Part shown: one piece after another, positions 44,927-53,023 of the stretch | How positions within the stretch are numbered: the first letter of the stretch is position 1 | How the letters are laid out: each line of letters opens with the position of its first letter | Assembly: GCF_000738175.1 (NCBI RefSeq) | Contig: NZ_JFCH01000054.1 | Coordinates: 62,001-126,000, forward strand | Reading direction: 5' to 3' | Length of the DNA: 64,000 nucleotides | Source of the DNA: Corynebacterium jeikeium | GTDB lineage: Bacteria; Actinomycetota; Actinomycetes; Mycobacteriales; Mycobacteriaceae | Position numbers and translations under genes: made by a program | The notes under the pieces: generated by a model | What the model was told of the DNA's origin: nothing | The model's database searches: none | What the model saw: only the letters and a program-made list of their open reading frames with translations

Positions 44927-46534
44927 GTGACTGACGCAGCAAATACCCCCGCACAAGACCTGCCCGAACAGCTACGCATCCGCCGTGAAAAGCGGCAGCG
45001 CATCCTCGAATCCGGCAAGGACGCTTACCCGGTAGAGGTGCCACGCACCCACTCCCTGGCCGAGGTGCGCGCAAAGTGGGCAGTGAAGAAGACTGACGGT
45101 GAAACTGAAGAGCAGCCGGTTGAGGCAGAGGGCGTCACTTACCTCGCCGCAGGCGACGAAACCCAGGACGTAGTGAGCGTGACCGGGCGCCTGATCTTCA
45201 TGCGCAACACCGGCAAGCTGTGCTTCGCCACCCTGCAGGATGGCGACGGGACGCAGCTGCAGGCCATGCTCTCCCTGGCGGAGGTCGGCGAGGACGCACT
45301 CGCGGCCTGGAAGGCCGACGTGGATCTCGGCGACTTCATCGGTGTGACCGGTCGCGTGATCGCCTCCCGCCGCGGCGAGCTATCCGTCATGGCCAGCGAG
45401 TGGGTCATGGCTGCCAAGGCCCTGCGCCCGCTGCCCGTGGCGTTCGCAGAAATGAACGAAGAAACCCGCGTGCGTCAGCGCTACAACGACCTGATCGTGC
45501 GCGAGGAGGCCCGCAAGAATGCAATGACGCGCGTGAAGGTCATCCGCGCGCTGCGCGACTACATGGAGGGCGAGGGCTTCGTAGAGATCGAAACCCCAAT
45601 GCTGCAGACTCTGCACGGTGGCGCGGCGGCTCGACCGTTCGTCACGCACTCCAACGCGCTGGACATCGACCTGTACCTGCGAATCGCGCCGGAGCTGTTC
45701 CTGAAGCGCGCCGTGGTGGGCGGCATCGACCGCGTCTTCGAGATCAACCGCAACTTCCGTAACGAGGGCGTGGACAAGTCCCACTCCCCGGAGTTCGCAA
45801 TGCTGGAGACCTACGCTGCATGGGGCGACTACGACGACTGCGCCCGCACCACTCGCGAATCCATCCAGTACATCGTGGACCAGCTGACCAAGGGCACCGA
45901 CCTGGAGGGCACCGGCAAGGTGCGCCTCGCCGACGGCACCGAGTTCGACTTCGGCGGGGAGTGGAAGGAAATCGAGATGTACCCCTCGCTGAACGAGGCG
46001 CTTGCGCGCAAGTACCCCGGCCAGCCAGAGGTGACGATCGACTCCACCGTTGAGGAACTGCAGAAAATCGCCAAGGTCATCGGCCTGGACGTTCCCGCGA
46101 AGGGCGGCTGGGGTCACGGAAAACTGGTGGAGGAGATCTGGGAAGTCCTGTGCGAGGATCAGCTGGAAGGCCCCATCTTCGTGCGTAACTTCCCCGTGGA
46201 GACCTCCCCGCTGACCCGCCAGCACCGCAGCAAGCCGGGTGTCACTGAGAAGTGGGACCTGTACGTCCGCGGATTCGAGCTGGCCACCGGCTACTCTGAG
46301 CTAGTCGACCCGGTTATTCAGCGCGAGCGCTTCGAGGATCAGGCACGCCTGGCGGCCAATGGCGACGATGAAGCCATGCGCCTGGACGAGGACTTCCTGG
46401 CTGCCATGGAGCAGGGCATGCCACCGACAGCTGGCACCGGCATGGGCATCGACCGACTGCTGATGGCCCTGACCGGCCTGGGCATCCGCGAGACCGTGCT
46501 GTTCCCGATCGTGAAGCCGGAGCGCGAGAACTAG
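44927..46534 (+). CDS. lysS: Lysyl-tRNA synthetase (class II)
   Basis: About 535 residues from the GTG at 44927 ([20 protein letters not shown]); the ATG 16 codons upstream would lie before the predicted transcript start. OB-fold anticodon-binding domain at about 60-180, then the class II catalytic core: motif 1 FVEIETPML, motif 2 [20 protein letters not shown] and motif 3 [13 protein letters not shown]. Charges tRNA-Lys. Confidence 0.96.
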   Translation: MTDAANTPAQDLPEQLRIRREKRQRILESGKDAYPVEVPRTHSLAEVRAKWAVKKTDGETEEQPVEAEGVTYLAAGDETQDVVSVTGRLIFMRNTGKLCFATLQDGDGTQLQAMLSLAEVGEDALAAWKADVDLGDFIGVTGRVIASRRGELSVMASEWVMAAKALRPLPVAFAEMNEETRVRQRYNDLIVREEARKNAMTRVKVIRALRDYMEGEGFVEIETPMLQTLHGGAAARPFVTHSNALDIDLYLRIAPELFLKRAVVGGIDRVFEINRNFRNEGVDKSHSPEFAMLETYAAWGDYDDCARTTRESIQYIVDQLTKGTDLEGTGKVRLADGTEFDFGGEWKEIEMYPSLNEALARKYPGQPEVTIDSTVEELQKIAKVIGLDVPAKGGWGHGKLVEEIWEVLCEDQLEGPIFVRNFPVETSPLTRQHRSKPGVTEKWDLYVRGFELATGYSELVDPVIQRERFEDQARLAANGDDEAMRLDEDFLAAMEQGMPPTAGTGMGIDRLLMALTGLGIRETVLFPIVKPEREN

Positions 46535-46847
46535 CGGCCAAACACCGACAGTCGACTGGCCACGAGGGCTGGCCGACTGGCCACGAGGGGGAGGGGCGCA
46601 GGAGTAGGGGCGCAGGAGTAGGGGCGCAGGAGTAGGGGGGGCTGCGCGCCTGCGAAAAGCGGGCGCAGGCAGCTCGAAAACTAGGGGAGTAGCTGGCGTG
46701 CAGCTCGCCCGTGTGGGTGTAATTCAATCTATATTTTGGCCCAAAGTGTGATGCGCGCCATTATCCTGGTTTATGCTACGTACATAATTATCCGCACATG
46801 CAGATATGAGATTTGCGCTGACAACCAGTGAAAGGTGGCCGCACGAA
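46535..46847. other. Intergenic region with short direct repeats between lysS and the acyl-CoA dehydrogenases
   Basis: Contains two copies of CGACTGGCCACGAGGG (46553 and 46574), three tandem 14-bp units GGGGCGCAGGAGTA (46593-46634), and the imperfect hairpin GCCTGCG/CGCAGGC (46648-46670), perhaps the lysS terminator although it lacks a T run. The AT-rich part 46730-46800 should hold the promoter of the next operon (TTATGCT, ATAATTAT). No gene seen. Confidence 0.75.
46593..46634. repeat. Three tandem 14-bp repeats downstream of lysS
   Basis: GGGGCGCAGGAGTA at 46593, 46607 and 46621, identical. Confidence 0.92.
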
Positions 46848-48266
46848 ATGAGCGACCGAAGCAAGCGTGCCGATTCAACTCCTGGCCTGAACAACATCAA
46901 GCGAGACGCAATCGGTACCGTCATGGGAGTCCTGACGAAGTTCACCGGCTCCGACCTGGCAGAGAAGTACGGTCTGAGCAAGAAGGTGGACCGCGTTGCC
47001 TACCAGTCCACCAAGACCGGCATGCGCACCCTCGGTGCCGTGAACCGCCAGTTCAAGAAGATCAAGGGCTCCGGCAAGCCGGTACGCCTGGCCAACCAGA
47101 CCACCGACGAGAACAACCAGCCCGTCCCGACCGAAGCACCGGCACCGGGCAAGGCACCGTTCGACCTGACCCCGACCGAGGATCAGGAAATGATCGTCGC
47201 CGCCGTGCGCGAGTTCGCTGAAGAGCGCCTGCGCCCGACCGGCCACGACCAGAACGAGGCATCCGAGCCGGCAGAAGGCCTGCTGGAAGCTGCCGCCGAG
47301 CTGGGCGTTGCCCTGATCAACCTGCCGGAAGAGTACGAGGGCATTGCCTCCGCCTCCGGCGCTACCACCAACGCTCTGATCGCCGAGGCCCTGGCATTCG
47401 GCGACATGGGCCAGGCCGTCGCCATCCTGGCACCGGCCGGTGTGGCCAACGTCATCACCAACTACGGTGACGACTCCCAGCAGAAGACCTACCTGCCGGA
47501 GTTCGCGGGCGAGTCCGTCCCGGCTTCCGCAGTGGTCGTCTCCGAGTCCCGCCCGCTGTTCGACCCGTTCACCCTGCAGACCACCGCCGTCCGCGAGGGC
47601 GACGACATCGTCATCAACGGCGTGAAGACCATGGTTCCGAACGCAGGCAAGGCTGAGCTGTTCGTCATTGCAGTAAACCTCGACGGCGAAAACACCTTCG
47701 TTATCGTCGAGTCCGACACCGAGGGCTTGGTCGTCGAGGCTGACCCGTCCATGGGGCTGCGCGCCGCTGCTCTGGGTCGCGTCCTGCTGAAGGACGTCCG
47801 CGTCCCGGCCAGCCAGCTGCTGGGTGGCAAGGACCTACCCGCCGACGAGCGCAAGGAAAACTACGCGGAGATCATCCGCCGCTCCCGCCTGGGCTGGGCC
47901 GCTCTGGCAGCCGGCACCGGCGAGGCAATCCTCGAGTACACCAAGAAGTACGTCAACGAGCGCGAAGCATTCGGCGAGCCGATCTCGCACCGCCAGGCAG
48001 TGGCCTTCATGGTCGCCAACCTGCGCATCGAGCTCGATGGCCTGCGCCTGATCCTGCTGCGCGGTGTTTCCCGCCTGGATCAGGGCCTGTCCTTCAACCG
48101 CGAAGCTGGCCTTGCCCGCCGCTACGCATCCGACAAGGGCATGGTTATGGGCCTCGACGGCGTGCAGCTGCTCGGTGGCCACGGCTTCACCAAGGAGCAC
48201 CCGGTCGAGCGCTGGTACCGCGACATGCGCGCCATCGGCATCGCCGAGGGCGTAGTCGTCGTCTAA
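46848..48266 (+). CDS. Acyl-CoA dehydrogenase with N-terminal extension
   Basis: About 472 residues from the ATG at 46848 (MSDRSKRADSTPG), with AAAGGTGG upstream. The first ~104 residues are a basic extension not found in ordinary family members. The dehydrogenase core starts at FDLTPTEDQEM, with flavin-binding and substrate regions (INGVKTMVPNAGKAE, SRLGWAALAAGTGEAILEY) and LLGGHGFTKEHPVERWYRD. The protein ends just after the catalytic-Glu position (IAEGVVVV), lacking the usual last ~15 residues. Probably a beta-oxidation enzyme, perhaps partnered with the next gene. Confidence 0.87.
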   Translation: MSDRSKRADSTPGLNNIKRDAIGTVMGVLTKFTGSDLAEKYGLSKKVDRVAYQSTKTGMRTLGAVNRQFKKIKGSGKPVRLANQTTDENNQPVPTEAPAPGKAPFDLTPTEDQEMIVAAVREFAEERLRPTGHDQNEASEPAEGLLEAAAELGVALINLPEEYEGIASASGATTNALIAEALAFGDMGQAVAILAPAGVANVITNYGDDSQQKTYLPEFAGESVPASAVVVSESRPLFDPFTLQTTAVREGDDIVINGVKTMVPNAGKAELFVIAVNLDGENTFVIVESDTEGLVVEADPSMGLRAAALGRVLLKDVRVPASQLLGGKDLPADERKENYAEIIRRSRLGWAALAAGTGEAILEYTKKYVNEREAFGEPISHRQAVAFMVANLRIELDGLRLILLRGVSRLDQGLSFNREAGLARRYASDKGMVMGLDGVQLLGGHGFTKEHPVERWYRDMRAIGIAEGVVVV

Positions 48267-48324
48267 CCCCGCCACAATTCGAATCCATATCGAATAAGCA
48301 CAAGGAACTTCAAGGAACCACATC

Positions 48325-49533
48325 ATGATTAATCTGGAACTCCCCAAGCGTTTGAAGGCGGGCCAGAACCAAGCGCACCAGGCCGCCGCCGAAATCTTCC
48401 GCCCCATCTCCCGCAAGTACGACCTCGCGGAGCACGAGCGCCCCGTCGAGCTGGACACCATGGCCAGCCTGGTCGAAGGCATGGCAGACGCCGGCCAGGC
48501 AATGGCTGGCGCCTCCGGTGGCCGCGGCGATGACAAGAAGAAGACTGAGGGCGTCAAGAATGGCGGCAACATGGCCTCCATCCTCAACGTCCTCGAGACC
48601 TGCTGGGGCGACGTGGGACTCACCCTGTCCATCCCCTACCAGGGTCTGGGCAACGCAGCCGTAGCGGCCGTCGCCGACGACGAGCAGCTCGAGCGCTTCG
48701 GCAAGATCTGGGCCGCCATGGCCATCACCGAGCCGCAGTTCGGCTCCGACTCCGCAGCCGTCGCCGCCACCGCCAAGCTGGATGGCGACGAGTACGTCCT
48801 GAATGGTGAGAAGATCTTCGTCACCGCCGGCGAGCGCTGCACCCACGTTGTCGTCTGGGCATCCGTCGACAAGTCCGCTGGCCGTGCAGCCATCAAGTCC
48901 TTCGTCGTCCCGCGCGACACCCCGGGCTTCGAGCTGGTCCGCCTAGAGCACAAGCTGGGTATCCGCTCCTCCGACACCGCGCACTTCATCCTGGACAACG
49001 TCCGCATCCCGAAGGAGAACCTGCTGGGTTCCCCGGAGGTGGACACCAAGAAGGGCTTCGGTGGCGTGATGGCCACCTTCGACAACACCCGCCCGATGGT
49101 TGCCGCCATGGCCGTTGGTGTCGCCCGCGCTTCCCTGGAGAAGCTGCGCGAGATCCTCACTGACGCAGGTGTAGAGATCGATTATGACGCCCCCGCGTGG
49201 AACCAGCCCGCAGCTGCCAGCGAGTACATTCGCCTGGAGAGCGACTGGGAAGCTGCATACCTGATGACCCTGCGCGCAGGCTGGATGGCCGACAACAAGC
49301 AGCCGAACAGCAAGGAAGCCTCCGAGTGCAAGGCGAAGGCCGGCCGCATGGCTACTGACCTGACCCTGCGTGCGGTTGAGATCGCCGGCGCTTATGGCTA
49401 CTCCGAGCGTGACCTGCTGGAGAAGTGGGCTCGTGACTCCAAGATCCTGGACATCTTCGAGGGTACCCAGCAGATTCAGCAGCTGGTTGTTGCTCGTCGC
49501 GAGCTGGGTCTTTCCTCCAAGGAGCTCAAGTAG
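48325..49533 (+). CDS. Acyl-CoA dehydrogenase
   Basis: 402 residues, FAD-dependent first step of fatty-acid beta-oxidation. Family motifs: MAITEPQFGSDSAA (flavin loop), YVLNGEKIFVTAGERCTH and the C-terminal DIFEGTQQIQQLVVARREL with the catalytic Glu. An unusual Gly/Lys insert (AGASGGRGDDKKKTEG) sits near residue 65. Fifty-eight bases after the first dehydrogenase; the pair may form a heteromer as in mycobacterial FadE pairs. Convergent with thiD. Confidence 0.9.
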   Translation: MINLELPKRLKAGQNQAHQAAAEIFRPISRKYDLAEHERPVELDTMASLVEGMADAGQAMAGASGGRGDDKKKTEGVKNGGNMASILNVLETCWGDVGLTLSIPYQGLGNAAVAAVADDEQLERFGKIWAAMAITEPQFGSDSAAVAATAKLDGDEYVLNGEKIFVTAGERCTHVVVWASVDKSAGRAAIKSFVVPRDTPGFELVRLEHKLGIRSSDTAHFILDNVRIPKENLLGSPEVDTKKGFGGVMATFDNTRPMVAAMAVGVARASLEKLREILTDAGVEIDYDAPAWNQPAAASEYIRLESDWEAAYLMTLRAGWMADNKQPNSKEASECKAKAGRMATDLTLRAVEIAGAYGYSERDLLEKWARDSKILDIFEGTQQIQQLVVARRELGLSSKELK

Positions 49534-49559
49534 TAGCTGGCTGCGCGAGAGCGCGGGCA

Positions 49560-49579
49560 GCGGCTACTTTGCTAGCCGC
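49560..49579. terminator. Hairpin between the convergent acyl-CoA dehydrogenase and thiD genes
   Basis: GCGGCTA (49560-49566) / TAGCCGC (49573-49579) with a six-base loop. There is no T run on either side, so termination is uncertain. Confidence 0.35.
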
Positions 49580-49641
49580 CGCTCGTGCCTGCGCCTAGCT
49601 GCCTAGCGTCGAGTCGCGCGCTTGCACCCGCGCTTAGCTGC

Positions 49642-50532
49642 CTAGAACAGGCGCACCGAGTGATCAACGGGGCCATGGCCTTTACCGACTAGCAAACGGT
49701 CGGCATTGGCGATGGCCTCGTTGAGCCATTTAGTAGACCAATCCAGCGCATCCTCCAGTGAATCACCCGCGCCCAGCCGAGTGGCCAGCGCAGAAGACAA
49801 AGAACACCCCGTGCCGTGGGTGTTTTTTGTTTCCACGCGCGGGGAGCTGACCTTATGCGTCTTCCCGGCAGGGGATACTGCAATGTTGCCGGCCTCCGGC
49901 CCGGCCAGGTGACCCAGCTTCACGATGACGGTGGTGTCGGTTTCCTGCGCCCACTTTGCGGCAACCTCCACGGCCTCCTGCTCGCTGGTGGCCAGTTCGG
50001 TCTTGGTCAGGAGTGAGAGTTCGGGGAGGTTCGGCGTCACAACTGAAGAAGCGGCAGCGAAGTCCCGCAGTGCGTCCTCGGCGTCCGCAGTGAGCAGCCG
50101 GTCGCCCGAGGAAGCCACCGCCACCGGATCCAGCACCGTCGTGACCTGGTGGTTCTGCAGGTAATCGCGGATGGTCTGGATGGTCTCCGTGTCGCCGAGC
50201 ATGCCGATCTTCACGGCATCGACGGTGACGTCGTCGAAGACAGAGTCCAGCTGCGCGCGAAGGAAATCCAGCGGGGGAGTGTGGATCTCGCGCACGCCCT
50301 GCGTGTTCTGCGCGACCAGGGCGGTGATGACGGACATGCCGTAGCCGCCCGCCGCCATGAAGGACTTCAGGTCTGCCTGCGCGCCCGCTCCGCCTGTTGG
50401 GTCGGTGCCGGCGATGGACAGGACGCGCGGGCGGAGGGGGCTGGGTTCGCTGGGGGTTGGGCTGCTAGAGCTGGCTGGATTGGCCGAGCCACTGGGGTTG
50501 CTGGGGTTGATGTCGGAGCTGTTGTTGGTCAT
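49642..50532 (-). CDS. thiD: Hydroxymethylpyrimidine/phosphomethylpyrimidine kinase
   Basis: About 296 residues from the ATG at 50532 (MTNNSSDINPSNPSG). The first ~45 residues are Ser/Pro/Asn-rich and look disordered. The ribokinase-fold core starts RVLSIAGTDPTGGAGAQADLK and has the anion-hole motif NTHGTGCSLSSALAT with the catalytic Asp-equivalent region. Phosphorylates HMP and HMP-P for thiamine synthesis. No other thi gene is nearby. Confidence 0.93.
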   Translation of the reverse strand: MTNNSSDINPSNPSGSANPASSSSPTPSEPSPLRPRVLSIAGTDPTGGAGAQADLKSFMAAGGYGMSVITALVAQNTQGVREIHTPPLDFLRAQLDSVFDDVTVDAVKIGMLGDTETIQTIRDYLQNHQVTTVLDPVAVASSGDRLLTADAEDALRDFAAASSVVTPNLPELSLLTKTELATSEQEAVEVAAKWAQETDTTVIVKLGHLAGPEAGNIAVSPAGKTHKVSSPRVETKNTHGTGCSLSSALATRLGAGDSLEDALDWSTKWLNEAIANADRLLVGKGHGPVDHSVRLF

Positions 50533-50590
50533 GCCCCTCATTATGGCGCATTTGCTTGCGCCCACCGCCTCGGTTGGCTTTACGCAGCGC

Positions 50591-50718
50591 TAAATGTCGT
50601 TAGAACGAGAAAGTGTCACATTTGCTACCTGTGTAGCCCTGACGGCAACGCTCTGACCAGCAGTTTTGCTAAAACGAAAAACGTTTCCGATAACGTATTC
50701 TCGTTCTAACGACATTTA
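50591..50718. repeat. 128-bp element with perfect 21-bp terminal inverted repeats (MITE-like)
   Basis: The left end 50591-50611 starts TAAATGTCGTTAGAACG; the right end 50698-50718 is its exact reverse complement. The 86 bases between hold no gene. Each arm carries the near-palindrome CGTTAGAACG. No clear target-site duplication is visible. Located between thiD and the acyl-CoA synthetase gene. Confidence 0.85.
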
Positions 50719-50803
50719 AGCCTTTTTGGATGGGCTGCGGGGTGGCTACAGGCCTAGGGGCGAGGCCGTGACTGGTGGGCGGTCACGGCTGTGGCCGGGA
50801 GGG

Positions 50804-52567
50804 CTAAGGCTGTGGCAGCTCGCGCGGGACCACCTTGCCCACCGCGTTGCGGGGGAGCTTGTCCAGGTAGACGAAGTAGCGCGGCACACTGTGGCGAGCC
50901 AGGTGAGCCTTGACCTCCGTCTTTACCTTTTCCTCGAACTCCGCCTTCTCTTCGTCGGTCAGCTCGGCCGCACTCTTGCCCTCCGGCACAACCCACGTGC
51001 ACAGTGCCTGGCCAAACTCTGGGTCATCCACACCACGCACGGCGGACTCGGCGACGCAGTCCATGGAGTTAACCACGTCCTCGGTCTCCTGCGGGAAGAC
51101 ATTCTCGCCACCGGAGACGATCATGTCGTCACTACGGCCAGAGATGAACAGCAGGCCTTCGTCGTTGTAGTAGCCCAGGTCTCCGGTGGCGACCATGCCG
51201 TCGATGATCTCCTTGTCGGAGCCGGGGCGGGTGTAGCCCTCGAACAGCATGTCATTCTTCACGAAGATGCGTCCGATTTCGCCATTCGGCAGCTCCTTGC
51301 CGTTATCGTCCAGAACCTTCAGCGTCGTTGCCATCGGCGGCTTACCTGCCGTGTTGATGTGTTTGCGCAGCTCCTCCGGGGTGGCGATGGAGGCCCAGCT
51401 GACCTCCGTCGAACCGTAGAGGTTGTAAAGCACGTCGCCGAACTTCTCCTGCGTCTCGCGCACTACCTTTGGTGGCAGCGCCTCGCCGGAGGTGGCGATG
51501 ATCTTCGTGCCAGAGTTGAAGTTCTCCGGCACGACCTCCAGCATGCGGCGCAGCATCGTCGGCACCATTGCGATGGTGTAGGGGCGGTTCTTCTCGATCA
51601 GCTTCACGGCAGCTTCGGGGGAGAAGCGGCGCTGCATGATCATGGTGTTGCGCAGCGCGAGCGCCAGCTGGATCTGCGCGAAGCCCCAGGTGTGGAACAT
51701 CGGCGCGGAGAGGAATGATGGCCGGTGGTGGCGCATCGGGATGCGGCTCATGATGGAGGAGGCCGGCATGTACGTCTTCGGCTCTGGTCGGCGCGCGCCC
51801 TTCGGGGTGCCGGTGGTTCCGGAGGTCAGGATGATGGTGCGCCCCTGACGCGGGCGGGCGGGGATGGAGAGGTTCTCTGGGGTGGTGCTCAGCACCTCGT
51901 GCAGAGAGGGCCAGTCTTCGCTGCGGGTGGCGTAGTCGCCACTGTCGATCGCATCCCGAACATTGGAGGCCTTCTTTAGGGCTTCCTCTGCGTCGCGGGT
52001 GAGTCCCAGCGTGTCGCCGTTCTCCCAGGCCACGACGACTGGGCAGGCGTCGAAGTCCTTCGGCAGAAGCGGCAGGAACTCCTCGTCGATGAACAGGATG
52101 TCGATCTTTTGTTCCTGCAGCACGGCTTGGGTCTGCTTTGCTGACGCCCCAGTGTTGAATAGCACAATGTCCGTACCCAACCGACCGTGTGCGCACAGGG
52201 TGAGGATGAATCCGCGGTGGTTGCGGCATAGCACGCCGATGCGGTCACGCTCGCGGATGCCGGTGCGGAAGAGGGCTTGCGCCAGGGCGGTGGACTGCTC
52301 GTGCAGTTCTTGGTAGGTCATCGAGCCGGCGTCGTCGATGATGGCCGTGTGGTACGGGTCGCGCGCGGCGCCGATGGCTAGCAGGCCGGCGGGCAGGAAG
52401 CTCCACTGGATGATTCCCTTGAGGGCCTTGCCAGCTGCGACGGGGCCCATAGACCCCAGGACGCCCGATTTGAACAGGGGCAGTGTGCCTTTAAGAAGTG
52501 TGCCTGCGGTCCCGATCTGGTCAGTAAGGGAGGGCTTGGGCAACTGGGCGGCTGCTGCTGCGTTCAT
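50804..52567 (-). CDS. Acyl-CoA synthetase (AMP-binding, FadD family)
   Basis: About 587 residues from the ATG at 52567 (MNAAAAAQLPKPS), chosen because AAGGAGAG lies ten bases upstream; a 27-residue longer frame runs into repeats. ANL superfamily motifs: TIILTSGTTGTPKGARRPEP, the YGSTEVSWAS segment, ISGRSDDMIVSGGENVFPQE and the C-terminal lysine motif PRNAVGKVVPRELPQ. Activates a fatty acid to its CoA or adenylate. Fits a lipophilic organism; chain length not deducible. Confidence 0.9.
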   Translation of the reverse strand: MNAAAAAQLPKPSLTDQIGTAGTLLKGTLPLFKSGVLGSMGPVAAGKALKGIIQWSFLPAGLLAIGAARDPYHTAIIDDAGSMTYQELHEQSTALAQALFRTGIRERDRIGVLCRNHRGFILTLCAHGRLGTDIVLFNTGASAKQTQAVLQEQKIDILFIDEEFLPLLPKDFDACPVVVAWENGDTLGLTRDAEEALKKASNVRDAIDSGDYATRSEDWPSLHEVLSTTPENLSIPARPRQGRTIILTSGTTGTPKGARRPEPKTYMPASSIMSRIPMRHHRPSFLSAPMFHTWGFAQIQLALALRNTMIMQRRFSPEAAVKLIEKNRPYTIAMVPTMLRRMLEVVPENFNSGTKIIATSGEALPPKVVRETQEKFGDVLYNLYGSTEVSWASIATPEELRKHINTAGKPPMATTLKVLDDNGKELPNGEIGRIFVKNDMLFEGYTRPGSDKEIIDGMVATGDLGYYNDEGLLFISGRSDDMIVSGGENVFPQETEDVVNSMDCVAESAVRGVDDPEFGQALCTWVVPEGKSAAELTDEEKAEFEEKVKTEVKAHLARHSVPRYFVYLDKLPRNAVGKVVPRELPQP

Positions 52568-52813
52568 TTCTGGGTGACTCTCCTTGGGTTGGTCGCTCTG
52601 GGTCGGTTTCTCTGGGTTGGTCTTCTGGGTTAGTTTTCTGGGGTGCAATCCCTGGGATGGTTCCTTTGGGAAGGGATCCCTTGTTTACCACTGCCCCGAG
52701 TTTTAGTGGTGCACATCACTTTAATGTTTCTGTATTAAAAAGTTCTCGGTTTGAAAAAATAACTATGAAGGGACAGGTTGTGGGGGAGCTGGGGAATAGG
52801 GGTTTAAAGGGCG

Positions 52814-52831
52814 CGTTCGCTGACGGCGTAC
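52814..52831 (+). promoter_or_regulatory. ClgR-like binding site upstream of clpC
   Basis: CGTTCGCTGACGGCGTAC matches the corynebacterial ClgR consensus (core CGCYNANRGCG) at all but the first position. ClgR activates clpC and clpP1P2 in C. glutamicum. Confidence 0.65.
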
Positions 52832-52902
52832 AGCGTGAAAATGTAGGTCCTGAAAGTCTTTTGACCTGCTGATATGGGTGTAGTTGGGGTCGAGGTGGCG
52901 TC

Positions 52903-52929
52903 GGAATATAGCTACAGCAACACAGTGTT
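52903..52929 (+). promoter_or_regulatory. SigH-type promoter of clpC
   Basis: GGAATA (52903-52908), 17-base spacer, TGTT (52926-52929), fitting the SigH pattern GGAATA-N16-20-YGTT. The clpC ATG is about 95 bases downstream. Confidence 0.6.
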
Positions 52930-53023
52930 GTGTGAAAGGCGATATGAGTTGTCCACACTCACGGCTAAGGTGGGCAACATTGGCGAATACGCAAGCTACA
53001 TCTTTTGATAAAGGGAGCACACC

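Larger units (their letters stand above)
52568..53023. promoter_or_regulatory. Divergent regulatory region between the acyl-CoA synthetase gene and clpC
   Basis: From 52586 to 52640 there are imperfect ~14-bp repeats of CTGGGTTGGTCTT type in the synthetase leader. The dyad AGTGGTGCACATCACT (52705-52720) is a possible operator for the synthetase gene. The clpC half holds ClgR-like and SigH-like sites, listed separately. No convincing gene. Confidence 0.6.

Noticed and set aside
46553-46634. Possible CRISPR array
   Set aside because: Units are only 14-16 bp, tandem without unique spacers, and no cas genes are present.
52657-52872. 71-codon frame upstream of clpC
   Set aside because: No ribosome binding site or family resemblance, and it overlaps the ClgR-like site.
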